DNA of 11,111 nucleotides, from NCBI GenBank assembly GCA_020434605.1, contig JAGRAL010000121.1, forward strand, positions 1,181-12,291. The letters run 5' to 3'. The stretch comes from Bdellovibrionales bacterium (GTDB lineage: Bacteria; Bdellovibrionota; Bdellovibrionia; Bdellovibrionales; UBA840). Every line of letters starts with the position of its first letter. Position 1 is the stretch's first letter. A program made the position numbers and the translations under genes. Under the pieces are notes generated by a model, which was not told the origin of the DNA, searched no databases, and worked only from the letters and a program-made list of their open reading frames with translations. Below are positions 1-6,046 of this stretch, piece after piece.

Positions 1-25
1 TTTTTGTTCGCTAAATAAACAAAAC

Positions 26-949
26 ATGGTAAAACCTTTGTCTATGGCAAGAGACCTTAACGTAGATCAAATAAAAAAATTATGGGTACTAGACTTAGTG
101 ATTCAACAGGGGAGTCTTAAAAAAGCTTCTTTACAGGCAAAAGTTTCACCAAGCGCAATATCACAAACTCTAACATCACTCGAATCTTCATTTGGAAAAC
201 CACTTTTGATTCGCAATAAAGGTTCAGTGATACCAACACAAGATGCTCTTTCTATTCTTGAGGTGGTGAGACCGGCATTTGCCGCATTTGATAAATTAAA
301 AGATTTAAATGGATTATCAGTTCCTAATATGAGTTGGATGAGCTTTGGTACTTATGAAAGTATCGCTATCGATTTTTTGCCGGGCTTTGTACATAGCCTA
401 AAACAAAAACTTCCTAACCTTAGATTGAGCCTAAGAATCAGTCGTACAGCAAATCTTCTAACAATGGTTCGTAAGGGAGAGCTTTGCTCTGCACTGGTTG
501 CCGAGGTAGACTCTTTGGATAGATTTTATGTAAAAGAAGTAGCGAGTGATAGACTTGGCGTCTATGTATCTAAAAATCACCGTATTGCTAATGAGGGGTG
601 GTCGGCCATTCAACAATATGGGCTAGGGACTCTTGCTCCTAGCAAAGATGGACTTCCTAGGTATTTTGCCAAGTTTACAAAATCTCATGATTTAAATAAG
701 CCAACTTTGCATACGGATAGTTTTGAAACCCTAAGAGCTGTGGCTTCTAGTGGTGTAATTGCCGCTATTCTACCTACAAGGGTTGCCGACAGAAGTGATG
801 ACCTGCTTGAAATCACGCCAAGCTCCCTGATGGGAAAAAACAAACGAGATGTTGGAAGCCATAAAATTCTTGTGGTTAGCCAGGCGAGCTGCGATAAAGA
901 AGAGACAGATTTTGTTGCTGCTGAAGCCGAACGCATTTTAGGTAATTAG
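26..949 (+). CDS. LysR-family transcriptional regulator
   Basis: Probable DNA-binding regulator of the LysR type, acting in the cytoplasm. Residues about 14-75 form the N-terminal winged helix-turn-helix; the core GSLKKASLQAKVSPSAISQT (29-48) has the family pattern G-S-x-x-x-A-(8)-S-A-I-S-Q, followed by LTSLE and the wing around FGKPLLIR. Residues about 103-300 look like the periplasmic-binding-protein-like effector domain, including the late VASSGVIAAILP motif. The length of 307 aa is normal for the family. The start is uncertain: ATG at 26 and ATG at 44 both lack a clear Shine-Dalgarno, and no in-frame stop precedes 26 within the window, but LysR proteins begin just before the HTH so either is reasonable. 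The effector and targets cannot be read. The protease gene 151 bp downstream on the same strand is a possible but unproven target. Family assignment is confident. Confidence 0.9.
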   Translation: MVKPLSMARDLNVDQIKKLWVLDLVIQQGSLKKASLQAKVSPSAISQTLTSLESSFGKPLLIRNKGSVIPTQDALSILEVVRPAFAAFDKLKDLNGLSVPNMSWMSFGTYESIAIDFLPGFVHSLKQKLPNLRLSLRISRTANLLTMVRKGELCSALVAEVDSLDRFYVKEVASDRLGVYVSKNHRIANEGWSAIQQYGLGTLAPSKDGLPRYFAKFTKSHDLNKPTLHTDSFETLRAVASSGVIAAILPTRVADRSDDLLEITPSSLMGKNKRDVGSHKILVVSQASCDKEETDFVAAEAERILGN

Positions 950-950
950 A

Positions 951-983
951 CCCTATATCTTCCCTATTTTTGCCCTACATTTT
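951..983. repeat. three tandem imperfect 11-bp repeats (CCCTA at 11-bp phase)
   Basis: Immediately after the LysR stop codon, CCCTA occurs at 951, 962 and 973, exactly 11 bp apart, each followed by a T-rich half: CCCTATATCTT, CCCTATTTTTG, CCCTACATTTT. The spacing of about one helical turn would place the motifs on one face of the DNA, as in an iterated protein-binding site. It may also be a chance low-complexity stretch. No binding protein is identified. Confidence 0.4.
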
Positions 984-1005
984 TACACAATTCGATATCG
1001 TGTAA
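983..1005. promoter_or_regulatory. dyad-symmetric element upstream of the protease gene
   Basis: Perfect 6-bp arms TTACAC (983-988) and GTGTAA (1000-1005) flank an 11-bp centre, and the symmetry continues one base inward as AT/AT. It lies about 100 bp before the protease start and is not followed by a T-run, so it resembles an operator more than a terminator. LysR regulators often bind such interrupted dyads, which makes the neighbouring LysR protein a candidate ligand. That link is inference. No convincing -35/-10 pair was found in 950-1100. Confidence 0.3.
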
Positions 1006-1100
1006 GACTTGTAATTACTATAAATCCATAGAACTTATATGTTTTTTTAAATCCTTGGGCTAATTTTTTGCCGTGGTTAAGGTAGGGGCCTGTCGACCAT

Positions 1101-2294
1101 GTGTTTATTAAAATTGGGGGATTTGTGTCATTCATTCTATCTATTCTTTTTATTACTCACCCAATATTTGCTGCCGATTTTGATTTTGTAGATTCAGTTA
1201 AAAAACATCAGGTGACTTGTACTGATTGCCCTCAGTCGTTGGTAAGTGTAATTACAATGGGCGTATGGGGAAGAAGCTTTTGTCGTGGTGCCCTGATTGA
1301 TAATGATCGAGTAATTACTAGCGCTCACTGCGTAGAAGAGTTTCAAGAAAACTGTACTGAAGATGTAGCCGTAAAGAATGGTGATCAAGTATCAACTTGC
1401 GAAAAAATAGAGTACCTTAACATCACTGAAAATGACACAAGCTTGCCTGATGTAGCGATTATTAAACTTAAAACGCCGCTACTGGGCAAGGTAGCTACAA
1501 TAAATGCACAAGCATTTAAAGATAATCAAGACTTGCACTACTATAAATCCGAGTACAATTTCAAAACAAATACATCATCTATGCAGAGAGTAGAATGTAG
1601 GGCTAAAAAATACTCTTCAGCGGTAGGAGACTTTTTTAATAGCACTCCAAGTGTAGTATCGATTAAAGATTGTCCTTTTGATGATGGAGATTCTGGAAGT
1701 GCAATTTTTAATAACGATGGAGAGCTAGTAGCTGTACTGCAAGGTGGGTTGCCGGACCGAGCGCTAGAGGCTTTTAGTAAAATCACACTGCCTGGTTTTG
1801 ATAAACGTAGCTACTTAGATTTACTAGCTACCAACTACAACTACAATGATTCTAGTGAAGCTGTTTTTAACCCTGTAATTGCAGCGACTACTATTAAATG
1901 CTTAACCGTTTTAAGTGGTGAAACCTGTCAAAACCTTAGCGTAAAAGATTATACTTTAGAGCAATTGGCTGAAATTAAAAATAAATTTAAAAAGTTTGTA
2001 GTAAGATTTAATAGAAGGTCTTTGGTTAAGTGGACATTTAACCATGAAGCTGTCTTTGCAGAGTTAACACAACTTAAGGCGCCTCAGGATCACTCGATGA
2101 ATGACTTTGTAAAAACTCTTGCTACAAGCCCTGTTTGTATTAGCAAAAGTGGTAGAGCACTTCAGCCGGTGCAGACTATTAACGTAAAAGTAGATGCAAA
2201 TTTTGGGATTTACTACACTAGCTCAGAGAACTTAGTGCCAATTGATCATGAAGATTTACAGGGGTATAAAAATTTGCCGAAGTGTGGGAGCTAA
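1101..2294 (+). CDS. secreted trypsin-like serine protease (S1 family) with C-terminal extension
   Basis: Exported endopeptidase of the chymotrypsin fold. The signal peptide covers residues 1-24/25, with a hydrophobic core at about 8-20 and likely cleavage near IFA|AD. The catalytic triad is complete: His76 in TSAHC, Asp117 in LPDVAIIKL and Ser198 in DGDSGSA. Cys61 and Cys77 match the conserved disulfide next to the histidine. The usual CxGDSG is replaced by CPFDDGDSG, so the specificity pocket cannot be read reliably. After about residue 235 comes a ~160-residue extension I do not recognise, with Cys267, 276, 346 and 395; the mature protein has 12 cysteines, suggesting a disulfide-stabilised extracellular or periplasmic enzyme. 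The start is GTG at 1101, preceded by AGGGG at 1084-1088 (12-nt spacing, rather long). An ATG at 1099 overlaps it but is out of frame. It is followed after 25 nt by a second secreted-protein gene, a probable operon. Confidence 0.9.
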   Translation: MFIKIGGFVSFILSILFITHPIFAADFDFVDSVKKHQVTCTDCPQSLVSVITMGVWGRSFCRGALIDNDRVITSAHCVEEFQENCTEDVAVKNGDQVSTCEKIEYLNITENDTSLPDVAIIKLKTPLLGKVATINAQAFKDNQDLHYYKSEYNFKTNTSSMQRVECRAKKYSSAVGDFFNSTPSVVSIKDCPFDDGDSGSAIFNNDGELVAVLQGGLPDRALEAFSKITLPGFDKRSYLDLLATNYNYNDSSEAVFNPVIAATTIKCLTVLSGETCQNLSVKDYTLEQLAEIKNKFKKFVVRFNRRSLVKWTFNHEAVFAELTQLKAPQDHSMNDFVKTLATSPVCISKSGRALQPVQTINVKVDANFGIYYTSSENLVPIDHEDLQGYKNLPKCGS

Positions 2295-2319
2295 GGCAAA
2301 AAATTTAGGGGGATAATAC

Positions 2320-3099
2320 ATGGGGGAGTTTGCACGTACATTCAGTGTAAAGGTGATGTGTCTTACGATACTATCTCTGCACTTGATCTGCCTTGATGCA
2401 AATGCATTTAGAATTAAAAGAGATACGACTACACGTGAAGTAAGTCTGCATAGCGAGATATTAGATGATCTTGTGGTGGGACAGCCGTGGAGTACTGAGA
2501 CCGCTTTTGGTATCTACTCAGAACTGATTGGCGCCGAGAAGGTTTACAATGTAGATGTTCTGGATGCGACTATGACGGCTACGATGTTTTTACGGTTGAG
2601 CACTGCTCCATTTATAGCGGCTCAAGAGTTTTTAATTGATCCACTACCTAGAGCCACTAGAAAGATCATCCAAGAGTCTTGCTTATCAATGTATAAAGGC
2701 GATCCATGGAAGCTTTTGGTTTGTACTAATCAAAATGTTACTTTTATCGTATCAGAAATGATGGATGCGCAAGAAATTGGTGGATTGTTAACGGCCTGCA
2801 GAGCTATTTCGTCTACGGTACAATTAATTTATAATTCTTATGATATTCCGCGCTCGCGTGTATCCACTTCAAACATAGTAATGAGGGTAGATGGAAAGTT
2901 ATACGGCCATTCTATAAATACGGTTACCTTCTTAGCTTCGAATGGTGGCTATTACGGCTATACGTTTGATGCGGCATCACCTTCTAACTTTTACCCAAAC
3001 ACAATGAATACAATTCGTTACCATGAGGTAAATGGACAAGTTTTACCGCAAGACATCGGGCAAAAAGATGTACAACAAGTGTTTAGGCCTAAACGCTGA
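2320..3099 (+). CDS. secreted protein of unknown function, cotranscribed with the protease
   Basis: I do not recognise the family. The product (259 aa) begins with a clear Sec signal: Arg6 and Lys11 in the n-region, hydrophobic core 12-25 (VMCLTILSLHLICL), and likely cleavage at ANA|F after residue 29. The mature chain has three cysteines (121, 135, 160), an aromatic-rich stretch near 208-225 (NGGYYGYTF) and no lipobox, membrane segment or known catalytic motif. The start ATG at 2320 is supported by TAGGGGG at 2306-2312 with 7-nt spacing. The gap to the upstream protease gene is only 25 nt with no terminator, so the two are probably one transcript. Such pairing would suit an inhibitor, cofactor, chaperone or substrate of the protease, but nothing in the sequence decides this. 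Confidence 0.75.
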   Translation: MGEFARTFSVKVMCLTILSLHLICLDANAFRIKRDTTTREVSLHSEILDDLVVGQPWSTETAFGIYSELIGAEKVYNVDVLDATMTATMFLRLSTAPFIAAQEFLIDPLPRATRKIIQESCLSMYKGDPWKLLVCTNQNVTFIVSEMMDAQEIGGLLTACRAISSTVQLIYNSYDIPRSRVSTSNIVMRVDGKLYGHSINTVTFLASNGGYYGYTFDAASPSNFYPNTMNTIRYHEVNGQVLPQDIGQKDVQQVFRPKR

Positions 3100-3114
3100 T
3101 AGCGAGTTAGGCCT
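3085..3114. terminator. hairpin between convergent genes
   Basis: Arms AGGCCTAA (3085-3092) and TTAGGCCT (3107-3114) pair perfectly; a small internal bulge is followed by CGC/GCG closing a TGATA loop. The left arm overlaps the end of the secreted-protein gene, which stops at 3099, and the other convergent gene ends at 3123. There is only a weak T-rich tail on either side, so this is a plausible bidirectional terminator rather than a textbook one. The left arm also lies within a perfect 14-bp palindrome at 3081-3094. Confidence 0.5.
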
Positions 3115-3122
3115 CAAGGTCT

Positions 3123-4799
3123 TTATAATCGGCGTTCTAGTATTCGATAGGTTTCGTACGGTGTAAACACAGAATCATTTACCTTTAATCCAGCTGCTGT
3201 GCCATTAGAGTCTTGAACTCTAGGGTCGTTTAGCAGGGATTGAAAGCTATACATATAGATTCCTTTTCCGTTAGGATCTTTAAATCTATTTTGCATAAAG
3301 TAAACAAGAACAGTATTGTAATTACCTTTAGAATTGTTCTCGTTTCTTAATAGAGGATGCACATCCTCAGGATTTACAGGAAGTGTTGGGTATAACTGTA
3401 AATACGATTGAGAATAAGAGTAACAAGACATCCCATTACCAGGTGATTGACGTTGCTGTATTAGCGTATCGTACTTTGGTGCGTTTGGATCGATCAATAG
3501 TGGATTTCTGTGTTCTTGAATTTGTTTAAAGGCACTTATGCGCTCACCGTCCCAATCTTTATTGATAAAATCATCTAGAGCCCAGCCCCAATGACTTCTA
3601 AAAGTTGCTACTTCAAGGCCATCGATAACACCGTCATTGTCTGTATCTGGATCTTCACGATCAGAAATATAACGAATAACATCCTTAGGGTACTCAGTAC
3701 CACGTGGATTATCGTTTTTTACTAGATCTTCTTCACAGTTATATAACAAGTCATTGTCTTCATCGATTCTATCTTTAAGTTCGCATATAGGAGGTAGAAC
3801 TATGAATCCTTGTAGTTCCCACCATTGAAAGTAATCCGCAAACCCGCGGTCAACGTAGTTTTGGGTTTCTTCGTTCCACTGCGGTGTGGATCTCTTTGTT
3901 GGGTCAAACCCATACGCAATTTCATCGCGGTCACATAAAAAGTCACCGTCTGAATCTACATCATAGGCACCATCTTCACAGATAGCCGAGTTTAAGTTGT
4001 ATACTAAGAAAGAGTCATTTTTTAATACCCAAGACAAGATCACACGACCAACAAGCAAGTCATCGAACTTGATATCGTCAGCGTTGTTAAAGTCGGCAAA
4101 GTTACCGCCACCGGCTTCAGCCATTCCTTCGATAATCTTTCTGGCACTAATGTTTCCACCGCCTTTAAAATAATAAGCAGCAGATAAAAAGATTTTTCCA
4201 GGTTTAATACCGATTAACTCGCTCACACGCTGTCTAGCCTTACTTTCACTAGTAACGTTACCTTGGTTAGGTACACCGTCAGACATAAAAATAATTAAAT
4301 AGTAATCGTCACTATCTGGCCTAGTATCAATATCGTTTTGTATGGCATCCTCAGACATATCAAGGGCCGCTTGATAGTTTGTGCCGCCATTTTGAGGAAA
4401 GCTTTTTAGCTTAGTTAGAGTTTCTTGTATTCTAGCATCATCATCTGTAAATACAGGCATATTCTTGTCGCCATCGTTTAACTGTGCCTCGGCCTTACTT
4501 TCAAAACTGATAAAACTCCAACGGTAAATGTCAGGGTTTTTATTGTTGTTATAAAACTCTTCTGTTTTCTTAATACGAAGTCTGTCTGGATCAGTAGTAT
4601 CTCCAGAGGCATTACTACCTGAAAAATCGGTCACTAATAAAATATTTGTTTTTACATCTCGTTTTTCTGGCTCGAGAGTACAAAATTCACCAACGCTCTT
4701 GGCGTTTGTAATAGGGTCTTTTGGTCGCACAAGATTCACATCGGAACATGCTGAGACTACAAAAAGAAAGCATAATAATGTAACTATATGGTGTTTCAT
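3123..4799 (-). CDS. lipoprotein with von Willebrand factor A (MIDAS) domain and Ca2+-loop repeats
   Basis: Predicted membrane-anchored lipoprotein of 558 aa: signal peptide with lipobox VSAC and lipidated Cys18. Residues about 50-260 are a VWA domain with all metal-ion-dependent adhesion site elements visible: D58-x-S60-x-S62 (TDFSGS), Thr140 (NGGTNY) and Asp174 (MSDGVPNQG). It should therefore bind a divalent cation and a protein ligand. C-terminal to it are Asp-rich loops like thrombospondin type 3 or EF-hand repeats: DVDSDGDFLCDRDE (280-293), DEDNDLLYNCEED (346-358), DPDTDNDGVIDGLE (383-396) and a weaker one at 413-425. The last ~130 residues are unassigned. ATG 4799 is preceded by AGGAG with 6-nt spacing, and a FliA-like promoter sits just upstream. 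The role is probably extracytoplasmic adhesion or ligand binding; the domain calls are firm, the ligand is unknown. Confidence 0.9.
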   Translation of the reverse strand: MKHHIVTLLCFLFVVSACSDVNLVRPKDPITNAKSVGEFCTLEPEKRDVKTNILLVTDFSGSNASGDTTDPDRLRIKKTEEFYNNNKNPDIYRWSFISFESKAEAQLNDGDKNMPVFTDDDARIQETLTKLKSFPQNGGTNYQAALDMSEDAIQNDIDTRPDSDDYYLIIFMSDGVPNQGNVTSESKARQRVSELIGIKPGKIFLSAAYYFKGGGNISARKIIEGMAEAGGGNFADFNNADDIKFDDLLVGRVILSWVLKNDSFLVYNLNSAICEDGAYDVDSDGDFLCDRDEIAYGFDPTKRSTPQWNEETQNYVDRGFADYFQWWELQGFIVLPPICELKDRIDEDNDLLYNCEEDLVKNDNPRGTEYPKDVIRYISDREDPDTDNDGVIDGLEVATFRSHWGWALDDFINKDWDGERISAFKQIQEHRNPLLIDPNAPKYDTLIQQRQSPGNGMSCYSYSQSYLQLYPTLPVNPEDVHPLLRNENNSKGNYNTVLVYFMQNRFKDPNGKGIYMYSFQSLLNDPRVQDSNGTAAGLKVNDSVFTPYETYRILERRL

Positions 4800-4822
4800 C
4801 GACCACTCCTAAACATATATTC

Positions 4823-4849
4823 TTGTCGATGAACGAGGCTTAAAGCTTA
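4823..4849 (-). promoter_or_regulatory. sigma-28 (FliA)-like promoter of the VWA lipoprotein gene
   Basis: Read on the minus strand: TAAG (-35), exactly 15 nt, then ATCGACAA (-10), compared with the established FliA consensus TAAA-N15-GCCGATAA. The -35 region also reads TAAGCTTT against the extended TAAAGTTT. The -10 ends 23 nt before the start codon, so transcription would begin just ahead of the AGGAG ribosome binding site. It is the weakest of the three FliA-like sites (5 of 8 in the -10), supported mainly by the identical spacing and architecture at the other two. Confidence 0.5.
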
Positions 4850-4900
4850 AGTATTGCTTAGTAAAGTAGAGGGATTCTAGAAGTTGGTCTAGTCTGGGTA

Positions 4901-4933
4901 AAAATAAAAAAGCCCGTCACTGACGAGCTTTTT
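4901..4933 (-). terminator. Rho-independent terminator of the 40-aa peptide gene
   Basis: On the minus strand, AAGCTCGTC pairs with GACGGGCTT around an AGT loop, extended by flanking A/T pairs and followed by TTTTTTATTTTT. One pair is G-U in this orientation but would be A-C on the plus strand, so the hairpin is directional. It lies about 25 nt after the stop codon at 4959 and isolates the peptide gene from the VWA gene downstream. Confidence 0.85.
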
Positions 4934-4958
4934 GACAAAAAAATGTGATTACGAACTA

Positions 4959-5081
4959 TTACTTGTTATCGCAAGGTACGCATGCCACAGCTTTAGTAGT
5001 CTCAGTAGCTTCTACTTTTTGAGTATTGATAATAACCATAGTAACAGCCAAAACGATTAGCGATAAAAGTGCATTCTTCAT
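4959..5081 (-). CDS. small exported 40-aa peptide with CxxC motif
   Basis: A 40-residue open frame that looks real. ATG 5081 is preceded by GCGGAGGATTTT, a near-ideal Shine-Dalgarno, and a strong terminator follows at 4901-4933, so it forms its own transcription unit. The product starts with Lys2 and a hydrophobic core (ALLSLIVLAVTMVII, 4-18), with possible signal peptidase cleavage at VEA|T after residue 25. That would leave a 15-residue mature peptide holding Cys34-Val-Pro-Cys37. If not cleaved it would be a small membrane-anchored peptide with the CxxC outside. CxxC could bind metal, form a disulfide or act in redox chemistry; I recognise no family. The 110 nt upstream (5082-5191) are AT-rich and show no promoter I can defend. 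Small exported peptides of this layout can be abundant lipoprotein-like, toxin or signal peptides, but no function is assigned. Confidence 0.7.
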   Translation of the reverse strand: MKNALLSLIVLAVTMVIINTQKVEATETTKAVACVPCDNK

Positions 5082-5191
5082 AAAATCCTCCGCGATACCT
5101 ATAAGCTAAAAAATATTGCAAAGAAATACAAAGACTTTCTTACTTTCCTAGCACTATGTAAATTACACGTACTTATGAAGTATAAAAATCA

Positions 5192-5833
5192 CTATAGGGC
5201 TTGAAACTTGGGTAGGTTCTTCTCAGAAATTAAGCACAATCTATAGTGGGAAGGTAAGAACCACGATATGGCCTCAAGGATCCCCTCGTGCTCTTTTGGT
5301 GGCGGATTACCTAAAGATTCTAATGAAAAACAAAGATCAAAATCACTTTCGTTTTTACTTAAAAGAACCACTTTAGGAGAGATAACACCTTGTTGTAAAA
5401 AGAAGTCTTTTAAAATTTTACGTGCATAAGGTGGTATAAAAGTTTGAGATGGATAGCCATAGTAGTAGTTCTGATTGGTATCAAGCTCAAGTTTAGTATC
5501 AGAAATCGAAGTAAAGTCAGATATGAATTTTCCCGTTTCTTGAAAGTTCCAAATCATTCCGTATGTAAACACATAGTCTGGCAGTTTTTTGTTAGCATTT
5601 ATTACTAAGCCAATTCCTTTATCATGAAGCCAATGCAAAAGTTTTTTTGTTGGCTCTGCAGGATAGGTAGTGGCTGTGGTTTGAGCCATCATATAGGGCC
5701 ATTTGTCAGGGCCTGGTTTAGGATCTGGATAAACTAAGTGTACACTTTCATCTACAAAGGCTGTGAAAAAGTCCACTTCCCATTTTTGATTACGCATTTC
5801 CTCTGGAGCATCCAGCAAAGTTTGTAAAGACAT
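5192..5833 (-). CDS. cytoplasmic protein, possibly SseB-like
   Basis: About 213 aa, with no signal peptide or membrane segment. The pattern HDKGIGLVINANKKLPDYVF followed by TYGMIW near the middle, and a C-terminal half with IPPYARKILKDFFLQQG, VVLLS and DLCFSLE, resemble proteins of the SseB (enhanced serine sensitivity) type. The match is from memory and weak. The chosen start is ATG 5833; the frame also opens at TTG 5839, two codons earlier, but neither has a good Shine-Dalgarno. It is divergent from the giant lipoprotein gene, sharing a 207-bp intergenic region, and 110 bp separate it from the 40-aa peptide gene downstream. No terminator was seen after its stop, so some readthrough into the peptide gene is possible. 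It is a real gene by length and codon consistency; function is uncertain. Confidence 0.7.
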   Translation of the reverse strand: MSLQTLLDAPEEMRNQKWEVDFFTAFVDESVHLVYPDPKPGPDKWPYMMAQTTATTYPAEPTKKLLHWLHDKGIGLVINANKKLPDYVFTYGMIWNFQETGKFISDFTSISDTKLELDTNQNYYYGYPSQTFIPPYARKILKDFFLQQGVISPKVVLLSKNESDFDLCFSLESLGNPPPKEHEGILEAISWFLPSHYRLCLISEKNLPKFQAL

Positions 5834-5976
5834 GCACAACTACTAGCAGCCAGCCTAGCCTTAGGCAAGCGGGTTTGAGGTGCGAAATCCAAGACAATCG
5901 TCCTTAAAAATCTCAAAAAAATCCACTACATAGGGTAAGTGCCTATAATAACAGGAGTTTTTGTAGCAAGAAAAGT

Positions 5977-6003
5977 TAAGTTTGATCATATTGAGACCGA
6001 TAA
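5977..6003 (+). promoter_or_regulatory. sigma-28 (FliA)-like promoter of the giant PKD/TSR lipoprotein gene
   Basis: TAAG (5977-5980), exactly 15 nt, then ACCGATAA (5996-6003): 7 of 8 positions of the FliA -10 consensus GCCGATAA and 3 of 4 of the -35. The predicted transcript starts about 35 nt before ATG 6047 and carries AGGAG at 6034-6038. This is the best of the three FliA-like sites here. Confidence 0.7.
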
Positions 6004-6046
6004 GTCTACCGTACCTATATATATGGGTTTTTAGAGGAGTAGGACA

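Noticed and set aside
5853..5866. GCCTA/TAGGC hairpin ahead of the SseB-like gene
   Set aside because: Only a 5-bp stem with a 4-nt loop; no T-run and no partner sequence suggests attenuation.
5944..5949. Perfect TATAAT hexamer upstream of the giant gene
   Set aside because: At 17-nt spacing the upstream hexamer (ATCCAC) does not resemble TTGACA, and the FliA-like site lies closer to the gene. It may be a secondary promoter but is not supported.
6013..6028. ACCTATATATATGGGT near-palindrome in the leader of the giant gene
   Set aside because: The stem is almost all A-T and too weak to claim as a regulatory hairpin, though it lies just before the ribosome binding site.
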